A stretch of 44,665 nt of DNA. It comes from Clostridia bacterium. GTDB lineage: Bacteria; Bacillota; Clostridia; Oscillospirales; Acutalibacteraceae. Position numbers and translations under genes: made by a program. Location of the stretch: contig JAFQGI010000028.1 of NCBI GenBank assembly GCA_017415515.1, forward strand, positions 1-44,665, in the 5' to 3' direction. Of the stretch, positions 34,001 to 41,608 are shown piece after piece (position 1 is the first letter of the stretch; every line of letters begins with the position of its first letter). The notes below the pieces were generated by a model. It saw nothing but the letters and a program-made list of their open reading frames with translations, was not told the origin of the DNA and searched no databases.

Positions 34001-37000
34001 ACACCTGGACCAAGACCACGCTGGAGTTCAATTCCGGCTCCAATACTTGGATCCATTTGGGCTTTATGGGCACCGTCGCCGGTGCCACTTGGACCGTGGA
34101 CGACGTGAAGATGTATGTGAAGCCCACCGAGTCTAACGACGGCTACATCATCAACGGCGACTTTGAGATCGGCACTACCAGCGGCTGGGAGAATGTGTGG
34201 GGCTCCAACACCGTCACCGTCGTGACCGGTCACGACAGCAACTACGGTATGAAGGTCAACGCTAACCTGTATACCGTGGTGCGTGAGGCCGTCACTGTGG
34301 AGGCCAATACCACCTACGTTATTGAGGCATGGGTGAAGGATTGCTCCAACGCCGTCCTGTTGGTTAAGGACAGCGCTGACTCTGTGAACATTCTGAACTA
34401 TTCCCTGCCCACCGGTTCTACTTGGACCAAGGTGACGGCTGAGTTCAACTCCGGCTCCAACACCACTGTTTACGTCGGCTTTATGGGCGGTGCCACCGGC
34501 GCCACCTACACCGTGGATGACGTGAAGATGTATAAGAAGGAAGAGCCCGTGGGCGTGCAGAACGGCGACTTCGAGAACGGTGACGCCGACTGGACCTACG
34601 GCTCCGGCTCTTACGCCATCGTGTCCGATGCCCACGGCGGCAACGGCGCTCTGCAGCTGACCAACCCCGGCCAGTGGGGCTCTGCGGCGGAGCAGACCAT
34701 CAAGGTGGAGCCCAACACCAGCTACACCATCACCTGGTGGTATAAGGCGACCCCCGGCACCGGCGTGTTCAATCTGTATACCATGAACGCCTCCGGTTAT
34801 GCCAACCTGACTGCCGAGGGCGGTCAGAACTATATGAACAACTACACCGGCGACTGGCAGCAGGGCACCTATGTGGTGAACTCCGGCTCCGCCGCCGAGA
34901 TGATTCTGAAATGGTCTACCGAGGCCTCCAACCCCGGCACCATCCTCATTGACGACATCGTGGTGACCAAGACCGAGGATTACGAGTGTACCCACGCCTA
35001 CACCGCTGCGGTGACTCAGCAGCCCACCTGCGGCACCACCGGTGTGCGCACCTACACCTGCTCTTTGTGCGGCGACAGTTACACCGAGACCATCCCCGCC
35101 ACCGGCGCTCACAAGTATGACAACGATTGCGATACCTCCTGTAATGTTTGCGGTACCACCCGCACCGTGACTCACACTTACAGTGGCTCCTGCGACACCT
35201 CTTGTAATGTTTGCGGCGCTCTGCGTCTGCTGATCAACGCCAATCACACCTATTCTTACGATTGCGATGCCACCTGTGACGTGTGCGGCTTCACCCGTAC
35301 CGGCGTGGAACACTATTACGTGGGCACGGTGACCAAGCAGCCCACCTGCACCGAGCCCGGCGTCAAGACCTACACCTGCTACTGGGGTTGCGGCGACAGC
35401 TACACCGAGGCTATCGAGCCCACCGGCGAGCACGCCTATAAGGCTGTGGTGACCGAGCCCGACTGTGTCAACGGCGGCTACACCACCTATACCTGCTCCG
35501 CTTGCGGCGACAGCTATGTGGGCGATTATACCGCCGCTCTGGGTCACTCCTGGATTGCCGCCGACTGCGACACCGCCAAGACCTGTTCCGTCTGCGGTGC
35601 CACCGAGGGCGAGGCTCTGGGTCACAGCTACAAGGCTGTGGTGACCGAGCCCGACTGTGTCAACGGCGGCTACACCACCTACACCTGCACCGCTTGCGGC
35701 GACAGCTATGTGGGCAACTGCACCGACGCTCTGGGTCACTCCTGGATTGCCGCCGACTGCGACACTCCCAAGACCTGCTCTGTCTGCGGCGAGGTCGATG
35801 GCGACGCTCTGGGTCATACGTATGACAACGATTGCGACGCCGATTGTAACACTTGCGGCGCCACCCGTACCCCTGCTGACCACAAGTATGTGGAGAGCAT
35901 TGTTGCTAATGCCAACTGCGGTTACGACGGCATGGCTAAGCACACCTGCTCTGTCTGCGGCGATTCTTACATCACCGCTATCCCCGCCACCGGTGCGCAT
36001 AAGTACAGCAACGATTGCGACAACCGTTGTAACGTGTGTAACAAGATCCGTGAGGTGGGCGATCACCGCTATGTGGGCGTTCAGACCACGGCTCCCACCT
36101 GCACCGAGACCGGTGTGATGACCTACACCTGCTCCTCCTGCGGTGTCAGCTACACCGAGACCATCCCGGTCATCGCCCACAGCTACAATGCCGTGGTGAC
36201 CGAGCCTGACTGTGTCAACGGCGGCTACACCACCTACACCTGCACCGCTTGCGGTGACAGCTACAAGGGCGATTACACCGCCGCTCTGGGTCACACCGCC
36301 GGCGCTGAGGCCGATTGCGAGAACGATCAGGTCTGTACCGTTTGCGGCGAGGTTCTGAAGGAAGCTCTGGGTCACTCCTGGATCGCCGCCGACTGCTATG
36401 CTCCCAAGCACTGCGAGGTTTGCGGCGAGACCGAGGGTGACGTTGCCCACGGCAACATCATCCATGTGGAGGCTTTGGCTCCCACCTGCACCGCTTTGGG
36501 TAACATCGAATACTGGTATTGCGAGACCTGCGGTCAGGCTTGGCTGGACGAAGCCCACACCATGAACACCAACCTGATGGCTGTCAAGCTGCCTATGGCT
36601 GACCACACCTACGATAACGAGTACGATGCCGACTGTAACGTGTGCGGCGCTGTTCGCGAGGCGACTCAGGCCCCCATCACCTTCTCCGGCAACTCCGTGA
36701 CCGAGGAGATTAAGACCGGCGCCGGCTTGGCCTTCAAGTTTGACGTGGCGGTTAACGGTATGCAGACCAACGGTACCACCGCTATCTACGAGGGCGCCAC
36801 CGTGAACGGCTACAAGCTGATCTCTATGGGTGCTGTGGTCACCAACGGTGTGTCCACTCTGGACATTCCCGCTGTGTATTTGTGCGATCTGGAGGCGGAT
36901 TCCGCTTCCTTCGCCGTGCGCGTCATTAAGATTCCCGCTGATAAGCTGGATGTGGAGATCACCGCTACTCCCTACATTGTTGTGGAGATTGACGGCGTCC

Positions 37001-37059
37001 AGACCACCATTTATGGTGAGGCACAGACTTCTTCCTACAATGAGACTTTGAACGGCTAA
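31084..37059 (+). CDS. Giant secreted glycoside-hydrolase-like protein with CBM-like modules, Cys-rich repeats and shared C-terminal domain
   Basis: A 1991-residue protein with a Sec signal peptide (cleavage after VSA, residue 31). Residues about 33-396 form a TIM-barrel resembling clan GH-A enzymes. The candidate acid/base is Glu227 (IADEPEN) and the candidate nucleophile Glu323 (LSEYNVG). A fibronectin-III-like domain follows (about 403-500). Five jelly-roll, CBM4/9-like modules come next (about 547-716, 736-870, 879-1018, 1019-1155, 1157-1299), the third and fourth being close duplicates (YIINGDFEIG). Cys-rich CxxC/His repeats span about 1301-1860, including a 64-residue tandem duplication. 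The last domain (about 1863-1991) is homologous to the end of the 3881-6160 product. No LPxTG or SLH anchor is visible. The likely role is attack on complex glycans outside the cell. The substrate is unknown. Confidence 0.88.
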   Translation: MKIRKLIALLATLLLVVTPMTAIVPASVSAEMGGDFPWTDASEKMLIEEILERDGLIDGIWFPWFNGGQTGHNLTGNDLMADYYNSSSTKNWDRVEMDYYGADKIYREIYNLKAMGYNIMAYGGSIFGEGVIFDENGDVLGIKEEYLNNARRLLNMCREIGMPVMWNVYFHDSSMPSYYGMEGWHVICQMLGNNEIADHYAERFVRPLCEMLAEYPDVVAIVSIADEPENQINDLGKGDHFDTKGREMYGVNQDDMIYFMQQINEVVREELPNVARTVASNNGNKTIYRDFDLDLMGHNQYTDGDSFKSIESLITDGDVILSEYNVGSVMTDDTAYANKLIQFRQWMIDNGYKGGFQWCWMPNSNRYSSYALQSSTTDPTAFRKTVALLKYFMDEYRAEYRGETLGLVAPVLYANAGDGQVKFLPSKLATKITVQRSDDGGSTWKTLASNVNQADYVNSDLVGCYTDSTTRPDSGYCYRIIASDDNGNTVTSEPNDLAGTDQTFKKTYTAPTYTKGKYYITSTMTESQAKLTSFGVEKNRPLSDAVNLIQNGSFESTGGQWNNSSFLQYAQVVEDATTPDGSKSLYFDTSAQSSEGWYTFTVTGLKANTEYTFSSFIKGAYLSDSNKGQASIGVIDPDTGKYMFYWEYFRSYPRASRETKQMYPTAYDDEWHIRSVTFNTGSLTTATIALYGYSSQIWVDGLALFETANGMKYENGESSKAIVSTEYSPASGATNAVSDPLVNDASYWNTGAGYKQGFMSIASGKLTYTASSDPVGVRYTKWIDVKPGTDYYYSYTVNVTSAGNGRVALLDNAMLLPNEVVTTAFSSTGTKTVTGRISTGKYDKLGLCVVDLGGVATIDNIYLYEGDASVVLPTTPSFDGYIINGDFEIGSSNNWENLWNNNTVAIVAGRDSAFAIEGTANSQYAQVRQKITVEPDTDYIIEVWAKNVSSTNLIVKDMADANLKQVSLQGSGDTWTKTTLEFNSGSNTWIHLGFMGTVAGATWTVDDVKMYVKPTESNDGYIINGDFEIGTTSGWENVWGSNTVTVVTGHDSNYGMKVNANLYTVVREAVTVEANTTYVIEAWVKDCSNAVLLVKDSADSVNILNYSLPTGSTWTKVTAEFNSGSNTTVYVGFMGGATGATYTVDDVKMYKKEEPVGVQNGDFENGDADWTYGSGSYAIVSDAHGGNGALQLTNPGQWGSAAEQTIKVEPNTSYTITWWYKATPGTGVFNLYTMNASGYANLTAEGGQNYMNNYTGDWQQGTYVVNSGSAAEMILKWSTEASNPGTILIDDIVVTKTEDYECTHAYTAAVTQQPTCGTTGVRTYTCSLCGDSYTETIPATGAHKYDNDCDTSCNVCGTTRTVTHTYSGSCDTSCNVCGALRLLINANHTYSYDCDATCDVCGFTRTGVEHYYVGTVTKQPTCTEPGVKTYTCYWGCGDSYTEAIEPTGEHAYKAVVTEPDCVNGGYTTYTCSACGDSYVGDYTAALGHSWIAADCDTAKTCSVCGATEGEALGHSYKAVVTEPDCVNGGYTTYTCTACGDSYVGNCTDALGHSWIAADCDTPKTCSVCGEVDGDALGHTYDNDCDADCNTCGATRTPADHKYVESIVANANCGYDGMAKHTCSVCGDSYITAIPATGAHKYSNDCDNRCNVCNKIREVGDHRYVGVQTTAPTCTETGVMTYTCSSCGVSYTETIPVIAHSYNAVVTEPDCVNGGYTTYTCTACGDSYKGDYTAALGHTAGAEADCENDQVCTVCGEVLKEALGHSWIAADCYAPKHCEVCGETEGDVAHGNIIHVEALAPTCTALGNIEYWYCETCGQAWLDEAHTMNTNLMAVKLPMADHTYDNEYDADCNVCGAVREATQAPITFSGNSVTEEIKTGAGLAFKFDVAVNGMQTNGTTAIYEGATVNGYKLISMGAVVTNGVSTLDIPAVYLCDLEADSASFAVRVIKIPADKLDVEITATPYIVVEIDGVQTTIYGEAQTSSYNETLNG
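33718..34557 (+). repeat. 420-bp tandem duplication encoding two CBM-like modules
   Basis: GGCTACATCATCAACGGCGA starts at 33721 and again at 34141, a period of 420 bp (140 codons). The modules share YIINGDFEIG, ENxWxxNTV, EFNSGSNT and a common end VDDVKMY. Confidence 0.85.
35437..35820 (+). repeat. 192-bp tandem repeat within the Cys-rich region
   Basis: The units starting TATAAGGCTGTGGTGACC (35437) and TACAAGGCTGTGGTGACC (35629) are nearly identical for 192 bp (64 codons). A third related copy begins at about 36183. Confidence 0.85.
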
Positions 37060-37070
37060 TTTGCCCACAA

Positions 37071-37105
37071 AACGCCCCCATCGTCGGTCGATGGGGGCGT
37101 TTTTA
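37071..37105 (+). terminator. Terminator after the giant protein
   Basis: Perfect 13-bp stem AACGCCCCCATCG / CGATGGGGGCGTT with a 5-nt loop, followed by TTTT. Confidence 0.92.
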
Positions 37106-37146
37106 TATTCAACGCTGCGCTTTTTTATAAAAATTCGTGAAAAGTC

Positions 37147-37175
37147 TTGACAAATGCTCAATAATAGCGGATGAT
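37147..37175 (+). promoter_or_regulatory. Promoter of the NhaC-like antiporter gene
   Basis: TTGACA (37147-37152), 17-bp spacer, GATGAT (37170-37175). The -35 is at consensus and the -10 matches 4 of 6. Confidence 0.6.
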
Positions 37176-37184
37176 AGTAAACAG

Positions 37185-37216
37185 CAAAAACGCTTTACAG
37201 CGTTAAAGTGTTTTTG
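37185..37216 (+). promoter_or_regulatory. 13-bp hairpin in the antiporter leader
   Basis: CAAAAACGCTTTA / TAAAGTGTTTTTG with a 6-nt loop and one G.U pair, ending 10 bp before the ribosome site (37226-37232). It could modulate translation or termination. Confidence 0.5.
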
Positions 37217-37243
37217 GTGCATTTTAGAGAGGTTGTGAAACGA

Positions 37244-38854
37244 GTGAAAATCAAAAATATCCTTACGATTGTGGCGATCGTCGCTGTGCTGTGCTTGGCC
37301 GTCGGCGTAGCCGCCAGTGGCGTGAAGGTTACCGGCACGTATTGGGCGTTGGTGCCTCCTGTTATTGCCATCGGTTTGGCATTGATTACCAAGGAGGTGT
37401 ATTCCTCCCTGTTCCTGGGTGTCACCACCGCGGCCATTTTTGCGTGCGGCGGTTCGGTAACCGCAGCGGTGGACCACGTCACCAACACCGGCTTCATCGC
37501 CGCCATCAGCGGCACCGCCGGCATCTTCCTGTTCCTGGTGGTGCTGGGCATCATCGTGGCGCTGATCAATAAAGCCGGTGCCGCCGCGGCCTTTGGCCGT
37601 TGGGCAGAAACCCATATCAAATCCCGCGTGGGCGCACAGCTGGCCACCTTTGCGTTGGGTGTGCTCATTTTCATCGATGACTATTTTAACTGCCTAACGG
37701 TCGGCTCGGTGATGTCCCCCGTGGCGGATAATCACAGGATTTCCCGTGCCAAGTTGTCTTATATCATCGATGCTACGGCGGCACCCATCTGTATGATCGC
37801 TCCCATCAGCTCTTGGGCGGCGGCGGTGTCGGATTATGCCAAGGGTACCGGTGTGTCCGGCTTTGATTTGTTCATTAAGGCGATTCCCTACAACTTCTAT
37901 TCTCTGTTGACCATTGTGTTTGTGGTGGCTGTTGTGGTGATGAAGGCGGACTATGGTCCTATGCGTTTGCATGAGCGCAACGCCATCCTGTATGGTGACG
38001 TTCACTCTACCGATGAGCGTGTGGACGCGCTGGAAACCGAGTCGAACCCTCGCGGCCGTGTGATCGATTTGCTGTTGCCGGTGGTGACGCTGATTGCGAT
38101 TTCGGTGGTGGGTATGTTGTATGTGGGCGGTCTGTGGACTGCCGGCGAGACCAAGGGCGATCTGATTGGTGCGTTCGGTAATACCGATGCCACCGTAGCT
38201 TTGCCTTGGGGCGGCTTGATTGCCTTGGCGGTGGTCGTTCTGTGGATGCTGTGCCGCAAGCTGGTCACTTTCAAAGAGGCGATGGACTGTGTGCCTAAGG
38301 GCTTTGTGGCGATGGTGCCTGCCATTATCATTCTGACTATGGCTACCTCCCTCAAGAATATTTCCAACGATGTGTTGCACGCCGATACGTATGTGGAGTG
38401 GCTGATGCATAGCGAAGTTGCTCAAAACCTGCAGAATTTCTTACCTGCGGTGATTTTTGTGGTGGCTTGCTTGCTGGCCTTTGCCACCGGCACCAGCTGG
38501 GGCACCTTCGGCATTTTGATTCCCATTGTCATCAGTATGTTTGATGTGAGCGATCCTTTGCGTATTATCGGTATGTCTGCTTGCCTGGCCGGTGCGGTGT
38601 GCGGCGACCATTGCTCTCCCATCTCTGACACCACCATTATGTCCTCCGCCGGTGCTCGCTGTGTCCACGTCAACCACGTGTCCACCCAGTTGCCCTATGC
38701 GGTGACGGTGGCGGTCATCAGCATGATCTGCTTCCTGTTGGCCGGATTTGTGCAGAACGCCTGGATCTGCCTGGCGGTGGGTGCGGCTATGGTGATCGGC
38801 TTCCTGTTCCTCATGCGTATGCGCGGCAAAAAGCTGGACGCCAAAGCGGAATAA
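37244..38854 (+). CDS. NhaC-family Na+/H+ antiporter-like transporter
   Basis: A 536-residue polytopic membrane protein with about 11-12 helices. The GTG at 37244 (VKIKNILTIVAIV) is chosen because AGAGAGG ends 11 nt upstream. The in-frame GTG at 37235 lies too close to that site, and 37208 falls in a hairpin. Conserved NhaC segments are LGVLIFIDDYFNCLTVGSVM (paired acidic residues in the membrane), DATAAPICMIAPISSWAA, FATGTSWGTFGILIPIV and AGAVCGDHCSPISDTT. Likely substrates are Na+/H+ or a coupled organic anion, as the family also includes malate/lactate exchangers. Convergent with the DedA-like gene. Confidence 0.88.
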   Translation: MKIKNILTIVAIVAVLCLAVGVAASGVKVTGTYWALVPPVIAIGLALITKEVYSSLFLGVTTAAIFACGGSVTAAVDHVTNTGFIAAISGTAGIFLFLVVLGIIVALINKAGAAAAFGRWAETHIKSRVGAQLATFALGVLIFIDDYFNCLTVGSVMSPVADNHRISRAKLSYIIDATAAPICMIAPISSWAAAVSDYAKGTGVSGFDLFIKAIPYNFYSLLTIVFVVAVVVMKADYGPMRLHERNAILYGDVHSTDERVDALETESNPRGRVIDLLLPVVTLIAISVVGMLYVGGLWTAGETKGDLIGAFGNTDATVALPWGGLIALAVVVLWMLCRKLVTFKEAMDCVPKGFVAMVPAIIILTMATSLKNISNDVLHADTYVEWLMHSEVAQNLQNFLPAVIFVVACLLAFATGTSWGTFGILIPIVISMFDVSDPLRIIGMSACLAGAVCGDHCSPISDTTIMSSAGARCVHVNHVSTQLPYAVTVAVISMICFLLAGFVQNAWICLAVGAAMVIGFLFLMRMRGKKLDAKAE

Positions 38855-38863
38855 TGAATAAAA

Positions 38864-38895
38864 AAACGGCTGACCGTTTCGGTCAGCCGTTTTTT
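38864..38895. terminator. Bidirectional terminator
   Basis: 12-bp stem AAACGGCTGACC / GGTCAGCCGTTT with a 5-nt loop, T-run on the plus strand and A-run before it for the minus strand. It overlaps the stop of the DedA-like gene. Confidence 0.9.
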
Positions 38896-39554
38896 CGTTT
38901 TTGCCACTGCCAATACATCCAAAAGGACACCGCCGACAGGGCGGCGGTCAGCCCCAGCGACAGCCAGAACAGGGGGGAGGAGGGGTCGGCGATGCTCATT
39001 CCCAACAAAGTTGCGGGAATGACCCCCGGAATGGTGCCGAGGAAGCTGCCCCACAGATAGGTGCCGAAGGGCATGCGGATGGCACCGAAATAGAGACTCA
39101 CCGCATCCCCCGGCAGGCAGGAGATGAGCCGCAGGAAGAAGGAAGAGAAAAAGGGGTTGCCTGCCGTTTGACTGGCAAGGGCATCCACGCGGGGGTGCTT
39201 TTCGCACAAACGGTCGGCAAATTTCGCCCCCGAAAACCGTCCGATCCAATAGGGGATGGCCAGTTCGATGAGCACCCCCGCACTGTTGATGAGCAGGGCG
39301 GGGATCGGGTCAAACAAAAACCCTCCCAGCACGTTGAGCACGATGATGGGGAAGACCATGGTCAGCGACTTGACGGCGTACAGCAGCAGCAAAAAACCCG
39401 CCGCTATCAGAGGACGCTTAGGAGCTATGTGCAACAGTCCCTCCGCCGTGGGGGTGCCCTCCCCCAGCAGATAGAAACCCATAAGCGCCAGGCACACCAA
39501 AAGCGGCAGCAGGCGCAGCACCTCACTGAGGATGTTTTTGACGGTCTGTTTCAC
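38883..39554 (-). CDS. DedA/VTT-domain (TVP38/TMEM64-like) membrane protein
   Basis: A 223-residue membrane protein. The GTG at 39554 (VKQTVKNILSEVLRLL) is chosen because AAAGGAGG precedes it. An ATG at 39611 would put the start inside the operator array and has no ribosome site. The VTT domain is seen as VFPIIVLNVLGGFLF, INSAGVLIELAIPYWIGR and FFLRLISCLPGDAVSLYFGA, followed by GSFLGTIPGVIPATLLG. Members of this superfamily move or scramble lipids, including undecaprenyl phosphate and phospholipids. Divergent from the two-component genes, with a shared operator array in between. Confidence 0.88.
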   Translation of the reverse strand: MKQTVKNILSEVLRLLPLLVCLALMGFYLLGEGTPTAEGLLHIAPKRPLIAAGFLLLLYAVKSLTMVFPIIVLNVLGGFLFDPIPALLINSAGVLIELAIPYWIGRFSGAKFADRLCEKHPRVDALASQTAGNPFFSSFFLRLISCLPGDAVSLYFGAIRMPFGTYLWGSFLGTIPGVIPATLLGMSIADPSSPLFWLSLGLTAALSAVSFWMYWQWQKRKNG

Positions 39555-39590
39555 AGCACCCCTCCTTTCTGCCTGTCGAACTATGTCGCT

Positions 39591-39682
39591 ATTATGTAGG
39601 GTGAATGTCAACTGCGTGTCAACGGAATGTCAACAAATGTTGAGAAAACGTTGAGGTTTGGTTGAGGTTGACAGCCTATGTT
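39591..39682. promoter_or_regulatory. Divergent operator array with 11-bp periodic hexamers
   Basis: On the minus strand TTGACA occurs three times (plus coordinates 39606, 39617, 39628, exactly 11 bp apart). On the plus strand TTGAGA, TTGAGG, TTGAGG start at 39640, 39651, 39662, again 11 bp apart. The two arms meet in GTCAAC-aaat-GTTGAG. In each arm the last hexamer is followed by 9 bp and then a -10-like hexamer (CATAAT at 39591-39596 minus, TATGTT at 39677-39682 plus). No standard -35 exists. This is the layout of OmpR/PhoP-family direct-repeat sites. Confidence 0.75.
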
Positions 39683-39721
39683 ATGATGAAAAAGAGAGAA
39701 AAATGCCAAGGAGATGAGCGA

Positions 39722-40396
39722 ATGCTGAAAATTTTGATTGCAGAGGATGACCGAGAATTGCGGCGTTTGTTCGCCCACGTTCTGATCAAAAACGGGTATG
39801 CGGTCAAGGAGGTGTCGGACGGACAGGAGGCGCTGGACGCATTGGACGCCGAATATTTTGACCTTCTGATTTCAGACGTTATGATGCCACGGGTGGATGG
39901 GTATGCCTTGGTGCGGCTGCTGCGGGACGCGGGCAACACCACCCCCGTGATGATGATCACCGCCAAGGACGCCTTTGACGATATGCGGCTGGGCTTTTTA
40001 TCCGGCACCGACGATTATATGGTCAAGCCGGTGAACGTCAATGAGATGGTGCTGCGGGTGGGGGCGTTGCTGCGCCGCGCCCAGATGATCCACGACCGTC
40101 GCCAGACCATCGGCTCTACCGTGATGGAGTGCGATACCTTCACCGTGACGGTGGGGAATGGGCAAGGATTCACCCTGCCGCAAAAGGAGTTTATGCTGCT
40201 GTATAAAATGGCTTCCTATCCCGGACGCATTTTCACCCGACAGCAGTTGATGGATGACGTGTGGGGGTACGATTCCGACAGCGACACCCACACGGTGGAC
40301 GTGCACATCGGCCGTCTACGTGACCGCTTTCGGGACAATCCCGATTTCAAGATCGTCACCATGCGGGGCGTGGGCTATAAGGTGGTCAAGCTATGA
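39722..40396 (+). CDS. OmpR/PhoB-family response regulator
   Basis: A 224-residue regulator. The start at 39722 (MLKILIAEDDRELRR) has AAGGAG 7 nt upstream. The receiver domain has the acidic pair Glu8-Asp9, phospho-acceptor Asp52 (SDVMMPRVDG) and the conserved Thr/Lys region (MITAKD). The C-terminal winged helix (about 125-224) ends RLRDRFRDNPDFKIVTMRGV. It overlaps the kinase gene by 4 bp (ATGA). The array at 39591-39682 and the one at 41523-41576 are its candidate binding sites. Confidence 0.95.
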   Translation: MLKILIAEDDRELRRLFAHVLIKNGYAVKEVSDGQEALDALDAEYFDLLISDVMMPRVDGYALVRLLRDAGNTTPVMMITAKDAFDDMRLGFLSGTDDYMVKPVNVNEMVLRVGALLRRAQMIHDRRQTIGSTVMECDTFTVTVGNGQGFTLPQKEFMLLYKMASYPGRIFTRQQLMDDVWGYDSDSDTHTVDVHIGRLRDRFRDNPDFKIVTMRGVGYKVVKL

Positions 40397-41457
40397 GCCG
40401 GCGGGAATGGGATCGCTTTCAGGATCTGCGGCGAAAAAAGGTAAAGCTCAGTCTGCCCACCCGCATGACCTTGTTGGTGGGCGCGGTGCTGTTGGTGAGC
40501 GTTTTGACGGCCTTTGGCATCACGGCCTTGCTCAACTGGGTGTTTCCTTTCACAACGCACATTCCAATGCTCATTCAGCTCAACGTCTTTGCTTTGCTGG
40601 TGGCGATGCTGGCCACCCGCTTTCTCTCCAAGATCTTCTTTGACCCCATCCGCGATCTGCGGGTAGGTATGCAGGAGATTGCCGACGGCCGTTTCGATAC
40701 CCGGTTGGAGACCAACTCTTCCTCGTTGGAGATCCAAGAGCTGGTGGCGGGCTTTAATATGATGGCGCAGGAGCTGGAATCCACCGAGATCTTGCAGACG
40801 GATTTCGTATCCAACGTTTCGCACGAATTCAAGACCCCCATCAACGCCATCGAGGGATACACCACCTTGTTGCAAAGCACCGAAAACATCGACGAGGTGG
40901 AGGGGGAATACATCGACAAGATCCTGGCCAACACCCATCGCCTTTCCTCTCTGGTGAGTCACATACTGCTCTTGTCCAAGATCGAAAATCAATCCATCCA
41001 GCCGGTGCGGGAGACGTATCGCCTGGACGAGCAGATCCGTGAAGCGGTGGTGGCGCTGGAATCTGCGTGGGAGCCAAAAGATATCGAGTGGGACGTGGAG
41101 CTGGACGCGGTGACCTATGTGGGTAACAAAAATACGATGCATCACGTGTGGAGTAACCTGTTGGGCAACGCCGTCAAATTCAGCCCCTCCGGCGGCTGTG
41201 TTTCTCTGCGCCTGCGACAGGAAGCCGGCGTGGTGCGTTTTACCGTGGAGGACGAAGGGCCCGGGCTTTCCCCGGAGGCCGAAAAACACCTGTTTGATAA
41301 GTTCTACCAAGCCGATACCTCCCACAAGGGGGAGGGCAACGGGCTGGGGTTGGCGCTGGTCAAGCGGATCCTCGCCGTTGAAGGCGGCACCGTCGTTGCC
41401 GCCAATCGCCCCGAGGGTGGTTGTTGCTTTACGGTCACCCTGCCTTTGAAACAATAA
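40393..41457 (+). CDS. Sensor histidine kinase with short extracytoplasmic loop
   Basis: A 354-residue kinase. Two membrane helices (about 24-50 and 57-79) are separated by only some 8-10 residues, so it has no real outside sensor domain and is probably of the intramembrane-sensing type. A HAMP domain (about 80-131) is followed by the H box with His144 (NVSHEFKTPI), N box (NLLGNAVKF), G1 (DEGPGLS), F box (LFDKFYQAD) and G2 (GNGLGLAL). It is the partner of the preceding response regulator, with which it overlaps by 4 bp. The signal may be membrane or lipid status. This is inferred. Confidence 0.94.
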   Translation: MSRREWDRFQDLRRKKVKLSLPTRMTLLVGAVLLVSVLTAFGITALLNWVFPFTTHIPMLIQLNVFALLVAMLATRFLSKIFFDPIRDLRVGMQEIADGRFDTRLETNSSSLEIQELVAGFNMMAQELESTEILQTDFVSNVSHEFKTPINAIEGYTTLLQSTENIDEVEGEYIDKILANTHRLSSLVSHILLLSKIENQSIQPVRETYRLDEQIREAVVALESAWEPKDIEWDVELDAVTYVGNKNTMHHVWSNLLGNAVKFSPSGGCVSLRLRQEAGVVRFTVEDEGPGLSPEAEKHLFDKFYQADTSHKGEGNGLGLALVKRILAVEGGTVVAANRPEGGCCFTVTLPLKQ

Positions 41458-41465
41458 GAAAAAAC

Positions 41466-41505
41466 AAAAAAAGCCTTTTCGCTTTTCCGCGAAAAGGCTT
41501 TTTTT
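41466..41505 (+). terminator. Terminator after the histidine kinase gene
   Basis: Perfect 12-bp stem AAGCCTTTTCGC / GCGAAAAGGCTT with a 6-nt loop, followed by TTTTT. Confidence 0.92.
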
Positions 41506-41522
41506 GACGTTTGTCTCCTTTT

Positions 41523-41576
41523 TTCAACAAATATTGAGGTTCAGTTGAAGTTTTGTTGCACATAGCGGGGTATCTT
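41523..41576 (+). promoter_or_regulatory. Second 11-bp periodic hexamer array, before the lipid operon
   Basis: TTGAGG (41534), TTGAAG (41545) and TTGCAC (41556) are exactly 11 bp apart. They are preceded 11 bp upstream by the inverted half TTCAAC (41523). The last hexamer is followed by 9 bp and TATCTT (41571-41576). The core CAACAAATRTTGAG is shared with 39631-39644. Confidence 0.72.
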
Positions 41577-41608
41577 TCACTCATACTATGAGAAAAAGGA
41601 GACGCTCT

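Noticed and set aside
31303-37161. A reading frame of more than 1900 codons on the minus strand opposite the giant secreted protein
   Set aside because: It is a shadow of the coding strand. The real gene has a signal peptide, ribosome site, promoter and recognisable domains. The antisense frame is a low-complexity Gly/His/Val product made by codon bias.
39555-39611. Upstream ATG start (39611) for the DedA-like protein
   Set aside because: It has no ribosome site and lies within the operator array. The GTG at 39554 follows AAAGGAGG.
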